Source: Sporosarcina sp.
GTDB lineage: Bacteria; Bacillota; Bacilli; Bacillales_A; Planococcaceae
DNA: 64,000 nt
Assembly: GCA_029263895.1 (NCBI GenBank)
Contig: JARIDO010000011.1
Coordinates: 69,185 to 133,184, forward strand
Direction of reading: 5' to 3'
Positions 26,711 to 34,300 of the stretch are shown here, piece after piece. Position numbers and translations under genes: made by a program. Within the stretch, counting starts at the first letter, position 1. Each line of letters begins with the position of its first letter. The notes under the pieces are model-generated. The model ran no database searches. It saw only the letters and a list, made by a program, of their open reading frames with translations, and was not told the origin of the DNA.

Positions 26711-27047
26711 ATATTGTGGATTTTTCAGAAAACTGACGATTGTAAAAGTCCGCATAGTAGCCATTCACTTCTAATAAACCATCATGTGTCCCCTGTTCAA
26801 TTACTTCCCCTTCATCCATCACTAAAATGATATCGACATCTCTAATTGTTGATAATTGATGAGCGATCACGAAACTTTTCGACCTTCTATCAAACGGTTC
26901 ACCGCTTACTGAATCAATAGCTCAGTCCTCGTAGCAACACTTGAAGTCTACTCATCCAATATCATAATCGATGGATTAGCCAACACTGCATGTGCAATTG
27001 TAATTAATTGCTTCTGTTCCCAAGAAATATTGGCAAATTCTTCATTT
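26709..27047 (-). pseudogene. ABC exporter ATP-binding domain remnant
   Basis: The minus strand decodes the end of an exporter nucleotide-binding domain: ISWEQKQLITIAHAVLANP (a damaged signature region), Walker B IMILDE followed by a TAG, a second in-frame TAA, then KSFVIAHQLSTIRDVDIILVMDEGEVIEQGTHDGL with the H-loop His and a normal C-terminus FYNRQFSEKS. The upstream part, including Walker A, is missing. Two stops and truncation mark it as a decayed gene. From 27048 to 27211 I see nothing else. Confidence 0.82.
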
Positions 27048-27211
27048 TAAAATCTAGTAACTTATTACAATTTAAAGGGAAATTAAGGTCATACTTATTC
27101 CATATCCAACGGAAGTTAATACAATTCACTTTAAAATTAGAACTGTACAGGTAAACGCCTTGACACTTTTTGGAATTATAGACATACCTTATGTATGAGG
27201 AGGTGTTATTC

Positions 27212-27442
27212 GTGTCTACTTGTGGTAACAACACATGTTTCTGTTCAAATGCATGGCTATATTTTTTAGCGATTCTAGCAGGCTTCGCAATTTTAGGAAT
27301 TGTTTTCTTCTTACCTTTCCTATTATGTGAACCGCTAATTGTTAGTATTTTCATCGTTTTGATAGCAGTCCTAATCGTTCTATTTGCACTTGCAATAATT
27401 CTCAAAGCGCTCTTCTGTCTTTGTTCAAGATTTAGCAGATAA
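27212..27442 (+). CDS. 76-residue membrane protein with Cys-rich N-terminus
   Basis: The GTG at 27212 lies 8 bp after GAGGAGG. The product begins MSTCGNNTCFCSNAWLY, has two hydrophobic helices (about residues 16-37 and 42-64, with a CEP loop between), and ends KALFCLCSRFSR. The cysteines at both ends are notable. No family is recognised. A hairpin terminator follows. It is a single gene. Confidence 0.65.
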   Translation: MSTCGNNTCFCSNAWLYFLAILAGFAILGIVFFLPFLLCEPLIVSIFIVLIAVLIVLFALAIILKALFCLCSRFSR

Positions 27443-27454
27443 CCGTTTGAATAG

Positions 27455-27480
27455 AAAAAACCAGCATCTGCTGGTTTTTT
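27455..27480. terminator. terminator of the Cys-rich membrane gene
   Basis: AAAAAACCAGCA and TGCTGGTTTTTT form a hairpin with a very short loop and a T6 end; it can also serve the opposing gene. Confidence 0.85.
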
Positions 27481-27503
27481 GGTTTATTGTATCGTTTCTA
27501 TTA

Positions 27504-27710
27504 TTAATGGTTGTATGACTTTGTCAGTTGTTTCTTCTCATGAATATAGAAAAAAGCTGTAATTGTGACGATGCTAACAATAGCAATCAAACCCATTATT
27601 ACGCCTTCGCTATTAAAACCTCTAAAGTAAGATCCAATTGTTAGACCTGCCGTACTACCAACGATTAGTGCCAACATTCCTATACGTAACAAAGCCATCC
27701 ATCCTTTCAT
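27504..27710 (-). CDS. 68-residue two-helix membrane protein
   Basis: MKGWMALLRIGMLALIVGST and GVIMGLIAIVSIVTITAFFY form two membrane helices separated by a short GSYFRGFNSEG loop, with a charged tail (IHEKKQLTKSYNH). The ATG is preceded by AAAGGATGG. The length and layout resemble several small Bacillales membrane proteins, but I cannot name a family. Transcription is convergent with the preceding gene. Confidence 0.6.
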   Translation of the reverse strand: MKGWMALLRIGMLALIVGSTAGLTIGSYFRGFNSEGVIMGLIAIVSIVTITAFFYIHEKKQLTKSYNH

Positions 27711-27929
27711 CTATATTACTAAGTCATTCTGTTCATAAGGTCACGAGCCTATTTCTATTTATAGACTTGTTGAGAACCTTTATCAATCCAAGTATACTGC
27801 AATTGAGAATCTTTATCAACAAGAAGTTTCATTTTCTTAACCATTACATCGTCCAAACTGTTATCTTATACTACATAGACTTATTTCGACGTATCAATGG
27901 AAATCTTACTGTTCGTGGAGGAAAAAATA

Positions 27930-28496
27930 ATGAAAAGATTAATGATCACTGGATACAAACCTCATGAGTTAGGTTTATTTGATGATAAAAACCCTGGTAT
28001 TGGCTACATAAAAAAAGCATTACAGCAAAAACTTTTGTCACTATTAGATGAAGGATTGGAATGGGTGCTAATTAGTGGACAGCAAGGTGTAGAAACATGG
28101 GCTGCTGAAGTAGTACTTGCTTTAAAAGAAGAATATCCAAATTTAAAATACGCAGTAATGACTCCTTTTTTAGAGCAAGAAAAAAACTGGTATGAAGGAA
28201 ATAGAGAACGCTATCACTCACTCATTGCCAAAGCTGATTACCATGTTAGTTTAACAAAAAAGCCATATGAAGCACCGTGGCAGTTTATTGAAAAAGATAA
28301 ATTCTTCTTACGGAATTCGGATGGAATTTTAATTGTCTACGATGAAGAAAATGACGGATCCCCTAAATTCATTAAGAAAGCTGCAGAAAGACACGCAGAA
28401 AAAACAGACTATGTTGTGTTGACAATCACGGCAGATGATCTGCAAGCAGTCATCGAAGAAGAACAATGGGCCCAATCGTTCCTTCTACCGGAATAA
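27930..28496 (+). CDS. ypsA: YpsA-family (DUF1273, SLOG fold) protein
   Basis: The 188-residue protein matches B. subtilis YpsA: MKRLMITGYKPHELGLF, the nucleotide-binding-like VLISGQQGVETWAAEVVLALK, and NWYEGNRERYHSLIAKADYHVSL. YpsA has a SLOG fold and affects cell division in Firmicutes. The ATG at 27930 was chosen for its GTGGAGG site. In B. subtilis ypsA is followed by gpsB; here gpsB is absent and a possible RNA gene comes next. Confidence 0.9.
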   Translation: MKRLMITGYKPHELGLFDDKNPGIGYIKKALQQKLLSLLDEGLEWVLISGQQGVETWAAEVVLALKEEYPNLKYAVMTPFLEQEKNWYEGNRERYHSLIAKADYHVSLTKKPYEAPWQFIEKDKFFLRNSDGILIVYDEENDGSPKFIKKAAERHAEKTDYVVLTITADDLQAVIEEEQWAQSFLLPE

Positions 28497-28502
28497 CAAT
28501 AC

Positions 28503-28835
28503 TTGACATTTTACCAATCGTATGGGAAAATGAATAAGTTAACACCAAAGGTAACTTTTAAGATTTGAAAATATGGCATTCTACGTTTTGTTTTTGAGAA
28601 TACTTATTCACACTGGCGCGACTATAGGGTCGCAAGGACGCAAAAGAAGGTAGGGTTTGCGTTGCTTAAGTTAGAAGACACCCAGTGGAACAATGACCGC
28701 GGCACCGAAAGTATTTACTTTCATCGGAAATTATTCCCCGAGTTTTCGGGATGAAAAATAACCTTCATAACTTTACTGTTACCTTACAAATCAAAGGGAT
28801 GTTCTCTAACGAGAGCATCCCTTTTCCAATGCTCA
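28503..28835 (+). ncRNA. orphan structured RNA candidate with own promoter
   Basis: This 396-bp gap has no credible ORF. A TTGACA at 28503-28508 and GAAAAT 17 bp later make a promoter. The expected transcript starts near 28538 with AAGGTAAC, which can pair with GTTACCTT near 28779. Inside, CACTGG pairs with CCAGTG around hairpins GCGAC/GTCGC and ACGCAAA/TTTGCGT; further hairpins are CCCGA/TCGGG and an AAGT/ACTT one. It ends in a terminator, AAGGGATG/CATCCCTT with flanking pairs (about 28793-28831). It is not tmRNA, RNase P or SRP RNA by their conserved blocks. Confidence 0.5.
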
Positions 28836-28892
28836 ATATTGCAGAAACACCTGAAAACTAATACAATGAATTCATCTAAAGGAGGTTTTTGA

Positions 28893-29612
28893 ATGGATAT
28901 ATTCGCGCACCGAGGTTCTTCAGGTACACATCCAGAAAACACTTTAATCGCATTCCGAGAAGCGGCACAATTGGCTGTTTATGGTGTGGAGTTTGACGTC
29001 CATCTAACAAAAGATGATCATCTAGTTGTCATCCATGACGAACGCATTGATCGAACATCCAATGGTACTGGATTTGTTAAAGATATGACTTTAGAAGAAT
29101 TACGAAGCTATGACTTTGGAAGTTGGTTTTCTTCTGAATTCAAAGGCGAAATCATTCCAACATTAGAAGAAGTGCTGGATGTATTTTCAACATCATCACA
29201 CCATTTAAATATCGAACTCAAATCAGATATCTTTCCATATATCGGAATGGTTGAGAAAGTTCTATCCCTCGTTAATACAGAGTCTCTCAAGTCACGTATT
29301 GTTATTTCTTCCTTTGACCATGAAGCCATACGCCTAGTGAAAATGCTTGCTCCACAAATTGAGACGGCTGCTCTCTTTATGGAGTCGCTCGTTAACCCTT
29401 TAGCTTATTTGCAAAGCATACCTGCTGATGCATTGCATCTATTTATGCCTGCGGCCATTCGTTCAGGCGCACTTGATGCGATGGCAAATGGTGTTAACGT
29501 CCGAGCATTCACAGTGAATGAAGAAATGTATGCGGACGCTTTAAAAAGTTGTGGTGTCACAGCCATTTTCACAGATTATCCTAAAAAAATGTTAGACTAT
29601 CTATCTTCATAA
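28893..29612 (+). CDS. glycerophosphodiester phosphodiesterase
   Basis: The 239-residue protein has the GDPD signature: FAHRGSSGTHPENTLIAFREA, then GVEFDVHLTKDDHLVVIHDERIDRTSNG with catalytic Glu, Asp and His, NIELKSD, and FTVNEE near the C-terminus with FTDYPKKML at the end. It hydrolyses glycerophosphodiesters to glycerol 3-phosphate and an alcohol. There is no signal peptide, so it acts in the cytoplasm. AAAGGAGG precedes the ATG. Confidence 0.94.
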   Translation: MDIFAHRGSSGTHPENTLIAFREAAQLAVYGVEFDVHLTKDDHLVVIHDERIDRTSNGTGFVKDMTLEELRSYDFGSWFSSEFKGEIIPTLEEVLDVFSTSSHHLNIELKSDIFPYIGMVEKVLSLVNTESLKSRIVISSFDHEAIRLVKMLAPQIETAALFMESLVNPLAYLQSIPADALHLFMPAAIRSGALDAMANGVNVRAFTVNEEMYADALKSCGVTAIFTDYPKKMLDYLSS

Positions 29613-29711
29613 CAATAAATATTTTCAACTGTAAACCGAGAAATATATCGTTATTTTTTCAATGGACTTACATCGGCTTGAAAGTCACTAATGACGCATC
29701 CCTTGCTAAAT

Positions 29712-29760
29712 TAAAGCGCAATCGCTTCCACTACTTACAAGTGGGTGCGATTGCGCTTTA
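29712..29760. terminator. hairpin between convergent units
   Basis: A 14-bp perfect stem TAAAGCGCAATCGC / GCGATTGCGCTTTA carries an inner hairpin CCACT/AGTGG. It has no long T tail in either direction but sits between GDPD and the opposing operon. Confidence 0.65.
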
Positions 29761-29830
29761 CGATTGATTAAAATGCGTTTTTTTCAGTATAACCATTTTT
29801 AAATTTAGCATTATGCTATTAAAATTGTAT

Positions 29831-30100
29831 TTAGAGCTTAACTTTTACTTCTGTTCCGTCTGCTGATTTTGTTTCAACAAGTACTAATCCACTATGCTTA
29901 GAAAATACACGCAGTAGCAACTTCAAATCTTTCCACTCAATTTCCGGAATGACGAACTTACTTCCATCCTTTTTAATTTCGTTATTAATTAAGCGAGTAA
30001 TCCTTTTTGACGTGGCAATCCAACCAACCATATATATAAATGGATAAGGGACCGGAATGAAAAATCGCTTTTTATTTACTTTTAACTTGACTGTTAACAT
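29831..30100 (-). CDS. small protein, last gene of the DUF2089 unit
   Basis: An 89-residue protein opening MLTVKLKVNKKRFFIPVPYPF, with a weakly hydrophobic patch (IYMVGWIATSKRI) and ending LVLVETKSADGTEVKVKL. It begins 3 bp after the stop of the SHOCT-like gene, so it is part of that operon. Its C-terminus (TKSADGTEVKV) echoes the end of the SHOCT-like protein (ITSANGDKVFVV). No family is recognised. Confidence 0.7.
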   Translation of the reverse strand: MLTVKLKVNKKRFFIPVPYPFIYMVGWIATSKRITRLINNEIKKDGSKFVIPEIEWKDLKLLLRVFSKHSGLVLVETKSADGTEVKVKL

Positions 30101-30103
30101 AGA

Positions 30104-30493
30104 CTACTCAATTACCACAAATACTTTGTCGCCATTTGCCGATGTGATGTCAACAATTTGTCCGTCCAATTCATTTTCAATTGCTTCTGTGAGCAGCTCA
30201 ATGTTAATATCTTTAACATACTTCTCAGCCTCAGGTATTTTTTCTGCAATATTTGTACCAACTTTTAAAACAGCCTTTATTAAATTAATCGGTAGATTCA
30301 CATTTACGTTATCGCCTTCATCAGATGTCACGCGAATTTTCAACATTTTATTCCCATAAGGAACGTTTTCATTTACTGATTCTACTTCTGAATGACCATT
30401 ACTTTGTAAGATAGTAATTAGTTCACTTGCTTTCTCCTTATCGATTTTCCCTTCATCCATCATCGTTAAGACTCTCGAAATTTCATCCTTCAT
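30104..30493 (-). CDS. SHOCT-like-domain protein
   Basis: A 129-residue protein. The N-terminal MKDEISRVLTMMDEGKIDKEKASELITIL is a short helical hairpin of the SHOCT-like/YvlB N-terminal type (L-x3-G-x-I-x4-A-x-x-L). A beta-rich part follows (MLKIRVTSDEGDNVNVNLPINLIKAVLK). It lies between the DUF2089 gene (2 bp) and the small last gene (3 bp). Related proteins in Bacillus accompany envelope-stress genes; the role here is unknown. Confidence 0.78.
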   Translation of the reverse strand: MKDEISRVLTMMDEGKIDKEKASELITILQSNGHSEVESVNENVPYGNKMLKIRVTSDEGDNVNVNLPINLIKAVLKVGTNIAEKIPEAEKYVKDINIELLTEAIENELDGQIVDITSANGDKVFVVIE

Positions 30494-30495
30494 TG

Positions 30496-30864
30496 TTATT
30501 CCCCCTCCTTTAATAGTTGAATTGCTTTGTCCGCCGTAATTTCACCTTTTTCTAATAACGCTACAACTTTTTTCTTATCCACTTCTGTTTTCTTTTGTGT
30601 GGAATATCCCAAAGCAGAGATAATTTCATCTAATTTCCCTCGAACAGTCGGATAGGAAATTCCGAGTTCCTTCTCAACCTCTTTAATATTTCCACGGCTT
30701 TTAAGAAAAACTTCGATAAAATGCAATTGTTCATGGCCAAGTGCGGCCAGTTTTGAAACTTCAAATTCATTTTCTACCGTTGTCTGGCAATGGTTACACT
30801 GTAACTTAGTGATTTTTAGCTGCTTGCTGCAAACAGGACAATTTGTTAATAAAGGATAAGCCAT
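30496..30864 (-). CDS. DUF2089-family zinc-ribbon/HTH regulator
   Basis: A 122-residue protein with two CxxC pairs (CPVCSKQLKITKLQCNHC) forming a zinc ribbon, then a helix-turn-helix-like segment (LKSRGNIKEVEKELGISYPTVRGKLDEII). Its C-terminal VVALLEKGEITADKAIQLL resembles the N-terminal hairpin of the next gene's product. A DNA-binding autoregulator of the three-gene unit is a fair inference, and the upstream DNA is full of AT-rich repeats. Confidence 0.83.
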   Translation of the reverse strand: MAYPLLTNCPVCSKQLKITKLQCNHCQTTVENEFEVSKLAALGHEQLHFIEVFLKSRGNIKEVEKELGISYPTVRGKLDEIISALGYSTQKKTEVDKKKVVALLEKGEITADKAIQLLKEGE

Positions 30865-30906
30865 ACTCTTCTCCTCTCTTTCTATGTAATCTAACTATAC
30901 ACCATT

Positions 30907-31004
30907 CAACAACTTTTTAAAACAGTTATTTAATTAAATTAATATTTTATACAGTATTAATTAAATATATCAAACAAGTTATTAAATAAGTTAATAAGTT
31001 GTTG
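30907..31004. repeat. AT-rich repeat region flanked by 9-bp inverted repeats
   Basis: CAACAACTT (30907-30915) and AAGTTGTTG (30996-31004) flank a stretch of short repeats such as TTAATTAA, TTATTAA and GTTATTTAATTAA. It lies just upstream of the DUF2089 gene and could hold its promoter and operators. Confidence 0.55.
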
Positions 31005-31072
31005 ATTTTATTGAAAACAAAAAAAGACCCAGTGAAGAGTCTGTGTGATTGAAGTATTGCCTAGAAATAGTG

Positions 31073-31480
31073 CTATTTGATAACCTTTTTTATGACTGTC
31101 AATATCAAAAAATGAATTACTCCACCAATTATTCCAAAGAACAACATCGAAATTAATAAATAAAATTCATTTAGAATGACTGCTACTAATAGTCCTACCA
31201 AGCCACCGGAACCTATATACAATAGTGCCTGTATCCACTGCGAATTGGTTTTTATTTTAGAAGAAAAGTCAATATAAATTGAGATTGGAAATGCTGCCAA
31301 CGCAAAGAATGGAAAAGAAAGAAGAGCCATTCCAAAGAAAGTTGGACCGAACTCCCCGTATTTTCCAGAAATTATTATAGAATAAAATGAACCGACAACA
31401 CCGAAAAGTACAGTAGAAATTAATACTGCTAAAACGTAGAGAGCTAAACGGTCAAATGTCACTTTTTTAGTTGTAGTCAT
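31073..31480 (-). CDS. four-helix membrane protein
   Basis: A 135-residue protein: a basic start (MTTTKKVTFDRLAL) and four hydrophobic helices (about residues 9-30, 41-62, 75-97, 102-130) ending LTVIKKVIK. The start at 31480 was chosen over an upstream ATG that would overlap the amidotransferase gene. It lies 37 bp after that gene and may be in its operon. No family is recognised. Confidence 0.65.
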   Translation of the reverse strand: MTTTKKVTFDRLALYVLAVLISTVLFGVVGSFYSIIISGKYGEFGPTFFGMALLSFPFFALAAFPISIYIDFSSKIKTNSQWIQALLYIGSGGLVGLLVAVILNEFYLLISMLFFGIIGGVIHFLILTVIKKVIK

Positions 31481-31517
31481 ATTCTGATCACTCTCTTTCT
31501 TTCCAATAAAGCGCAGC

Positions 31518-32222
31518 TCATGAACGACATTTCTTAATGAAATGGTCAAAGAGCTTAATAGAATCTTTATCATCATGTATCGCTAACTCTTCAGGATGCC
31601 ATTGAACACCTAGCACAAATTGATGTTCACACGATTCAATCGCTTCAATAATTCCATCTGTAGCGATACTAGCTAGTCTAAAACCCGGTGGCAATTTTTT
31701 AACGGATTGGTGATGAAATGAATTCACAATAAGTTTGTGATGATTGACGATTGTATGCAACAAACTTCCTTTCTCTACAGAAACTGAATGGGATGGATGT
31801 TTTCTTGGAGCGTTTTGATGGTGTTGATGAGACGTTCCCTCATGCTGTTGTACAATATCCTGATACACCTCTCCACCACAAACAATGCTAAGTACTTGGA
31901 TCCCTCGACAAATAGCAAGTATTGGCATATCTAACTCTAGTGCTCGTTGCACCAACGCTAACTCAAAAACATCTCTACTAGGGGTCACCTCACCAAGAGA
32001 ACGATGTGGTTCTTCATTGAATAGCAATGGATTCAAATCGTTGCCACCCGATAATAACAATCCTGATAAATTACTAAGCAATTGAGGAATATCTTCATCA
32101 TTACAAGCTGGAAGGATGATTGGTATACCTCCTGCTTGAATAATCGCTTGTACATAGGCGTTTTTTAACAATTGAGTATCAGTATTAGCAACATCAGCTG
32201 TAATACCTATCAATGGTTTCAT
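31518..32222 (-). CDS. PuuD-type gamma-glutamyl hydrolase
   Basis: The 234-residue class I glutamine-amidotransferase-like protein has the nucleophile motif ILAICRGIQVLSIVCGG, LSGGNDLNPLLF, and the His-Glu pair in FVLGVQWHPEEL. This is the gamma-glutamyl-gamma-aminobutyrate hydrolase (PuuD) group. It overlaps the upstream flavoprotein gene by 4 bp (ATGA), so the two are translationally coupled. No other puu genes are nearby, so the gamma-glutamyl substrate is not known. Confidence 0.9.
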   Translation of the reverse strand: MKPLIGITADVANTDTQLLKNAYVQAIIQAGGIPIILPACNDEDIPQLLSNLSGLLLSGGNDLNPLLFNEEPHRSLGEVTPSRDVFELALVQRALELDMPILAICRGIQVLSIVCGGEVYQDIVQQHEGTSHQHHQNAPRKHPSHSVSVEKGSLLHTIVNHHKLIVNSFHHQSVKKLPPGFRLASIATDGIIEAIESCEHQFVLGVQWHPEELAIHDDKDSIKLFDHFIKKCRS

Positions 32223-33886
32223 TGGCTTTCCTCTTCAATGCGTTCTGCAATTGCTTTTCCTGCCTGTCTCCCTGAGAATAGACAACCTCCTAGAAAGGTT
32301 CCTTCTAACGCCCGATAGCCGTGTAGGCCTCCGCCACCGAATCCTGCAACTTCACCTGCGGCATATAATCCAGGTATTGGTTCTCCATCTCTACTTAAAA
32401 CACGACATTGCAAGTCCGTTTGCAATCCACCTAACGTCTTTCGACTGACGATATGAAGACGAACTGCAATTAGCGGCCCGTTCTTCGGATCGAGTAATTG
32501 ATGTGGTGATGCGACTCGAATCAGTTTGTCTCCAATGTAATTTCGAGCTCCGCGTAAGGCGGTGATTTGAAGGTCTTTTGTGAACGTATTGGTGATTTCG
32601 CGGTCTCTTGCTAAAAGTTGTTGTTCAACCGCATCCACATCGATTAGATTAGAATCCGTGATCGTATTCATTCCTGCTACAAGTTCAGTCAGTGAATTCG
32701 CAACGACAAAGTCTTCTCCTTTATCCATGAATGATTGAATTGGCGAAGTAGGACCTGGGAGAATTCGTTTGAGTACTTGTGCAATACTTTTACCCGTTAG
32801 ATCAGGATTTTGTTCAGAACCTGATAACGCAAATTCTTTTTCTATAATCTTTTGCGTTAGTATGAACCATGAATAATCATGCCCGGTTTCCCGTAGTGTT
32901 TGAAGTGTTCCTAATGTATCAAAACCTGGAAAGTTAGGAGAAGCTAATCTTTTCCCTGTCGCATCTAACCAAATTGACGACGGACCAGGAAGTATTCGAA
33001 TGCCATGTTTCTCCCAAACCGGATTCCAATTCTTAATGCCTTCCGTGTAATGCCACATTCGATCCCCATTTACGATTCGTCCACCAGCTTTTTCAGCAAT
33101 GCCAAGCATGCGACCATCCACATGTGCAGGAACTCCAAGTATCATTTCAGTAGGTGCGACACCAAGACGAGCTGGCCAGTTTTTCTTAATCAATTCTAAA
33201 TTGGCGCCCATTCCCCCACTTGTCACTAATATATTGGAAGCCTCATACTCAAAGGTTCCAAGCACTTCTCTTGAACTCGCTTCTCCTCTTGCAGCATCGC
33301 TTTCAATTAATGTAACACCGCGAACACCTATGACTGCGTCGTCTTTAATGATTAGTTCGTCCACACGGTGTCTCGGAAGGTACTCTACTAATCCTTCGTT
33401 TATTGCATTTCTTAGAGCATCCTCAAAGGGTTTTACGATCGCCGGGCCAGTTCCCCATACGATATGAAAGCGCGGAACTGAATTCCCATGACCTTCAGCT
33501 AAATAACCTCCACGCTCTGCCCAACCAACAATTGGAAAAAAACGAATGCCTTTTGATCGTAACCAGTCTCTTTTTTCATTCGTAGCGAATTCCACATATG
33601 CTTGCGCCCATTTCAATCCCCAATAATCTTCATCATCTTGTTTGTCAAAACCAGCAGTTCCCAACCAATCTTGCCAAGCAAGTTCTTTTGAGTCTTTTAT
33701 CCCTACTCTTCTTTGTTCGGGTGAGTCTACTAGAAATAGGCCCCCAAAAGACCACCACGCCTGTCCTCCTAACGATGTTTCAGGTTCCTGATCGAGTAGT
33801 AGCACCCTTTTACCTTTCGAAATAAGTTCAGACGTTGCAACTAAACCAGCTAATCCAGCACCTACAACAATAGCGTCAACCTTCAA
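32219..33886 (-). CDS. FAD-binding dehydrogenase (fumarate reductase/KstD-like)
   Basis: The 555-residue protein begins with the FAD Rossmann motif IVVGAGLAGLVATSELISKGKRVLLLDQE and then QAWWSFGGLF. It ends with the family motif PGLYAAGEVAGFGGGGLHGYRALEGTFLGGCLFSGRQAGKAIA. This layout marks the FAD-binding dehydrogenase group near the flavoprotein subunits of fumarate reductase and 3-ketosteroid dehydrogenases. There is no signal peptide. The substrate is unknown. It is coupled to the PuuD-type hydrolase, an unusual partnership. Confidence 0.9.
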   Translation of the reverse strand: MKVDAIVVGAGLAGLVATSELISKGKRVLLLDQEPETSLGGQAWWSFGGLFLVDSPEQRRVGIKDSKELAWQDWLGTAGFDKQDDEDYWGLKWAQAYVEFATNEKRDWLRSKGIRFFPIVGWAERGGYLAEGHGNSVPRFHIVWGTGPAIVKPFEDALRNAINEGLVEYLPRHRVDELIIKDDAVIGVRGVTLIESDAARGEASSREVLGTFEYEASNILVTSGGMGANLELIKKNWPARLGVAPTEMILGVPAHVDGRMLGIAEKAGGRIVNGDRMWHYTEGIKNWNPVWEKHGIRILPGPSSIWLDATGKRLASPNFPGFDTLGTLQTLRETGHDYSWFILTQKIIEKEFALSGSEQNPDLTGKSIAQVLKRILPGPTSPIQSFMDKGEDFVVANSLTELVAGMNTITDSNLIDVDAVEQQLLARDREITNTFTKDLQITALRGARNYIGDKLIRVASPHQLLDPKNGPLIAVRLHIVSRKTLGGLQTDLQCRVLSRDGEPIPGLYAAGEVAGFGGGGLHGYRALEGTFLGGCLFSGRQAGKAIAERIEEESQ

Positions 33887-33921
33887 TCACAATCTCCCCA
33901 TTCCCATAGAGTGATAGCACC

Positions 33922-34239
33922 TTACTTTGTTAACGTATTAATAAAGTCTTCGATTTCTTCTTTTGATTTACGATTTTTACTAACAAATCTTCCTATTTCT
34001 TTACCGTTACTAAATCCAATAAAACTAGGTATACCAAAAATGTCTAGCTCACCACATAGGTCAATGAACTTATCGCGATCAACAGACACAAACGTAAATT
34101 CAGGATAGTCTACTTCAATTGCAGGTAGAAATGGTTCGATGACTCTACAATCCGGGCACCAGTCTGCCGTAAATAAAAAAATCGTACGCTCTTCATTTTT
34201 CAACGCATTAAATTGTTCAATTGAATGTAATTGTTCCAT
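33922..34239 (-). CDS. thioredoxin-family protein (CPDC)
   Basis: A 105-residue single-domain thioredoxin fold: TIFLFTADWCPDCRVIEPFL holds a CPDC active site in place of CGPC, and FGIPSFIGFSNGKEIGRFV contains the cis-Pro. The start MEQLHS at 34239 follows AAAGGAGAG. Bacillales carry several such small thioredoxin-like proteins of unknown partner. It lies between the flavoprotein and a GNAT gene, each with small gaps. Confidence 0.88.
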   Translation of the reverse strand: MEQLHSIEQFNALKNEERTIFLFTADWCPDCRVIEPFLPAIEVDYPEFTFVSVDRDKFIDLCGELDIFGIPSFIGFSNGKEIGRFVSKNRKSKEEIEDFINTLTK

Positions 34240-34300
34240 TATAAATCTCTCCTTTTTTTGAAGCTTATGTCTAATTATATCATTGTTAGAGATAAGAAAT

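Noticed and set aside
27004-27405. 133-codon minus-strand ORF over the exporter remnant and the Cys-rich membrane gene
   Set aside because: It runs antisense to a gene with GAGGAGG and contains low-complexity, non-family sequence; the ABC remnant lies in a different frame.
28600-28720. c-di-GMP-I or c-di-AMP riboswitch
   Set aside because: Only a partial GGACGCAAA similarity is present; the tetraloop/receptor helices and other conserved positions are missing, and the RNA ends in a terminator well before the next gene.
28503-28835. RNase P RNA, tmRNA or SRP RNA in the ypsA-GDPD gap
   Set aside because: The conserved blocks of these RNAs (such as GAGGAAAGUC for RNase P, the tmRNA 5' end and the SRP GGAAGCAGC-type loop) are not present.
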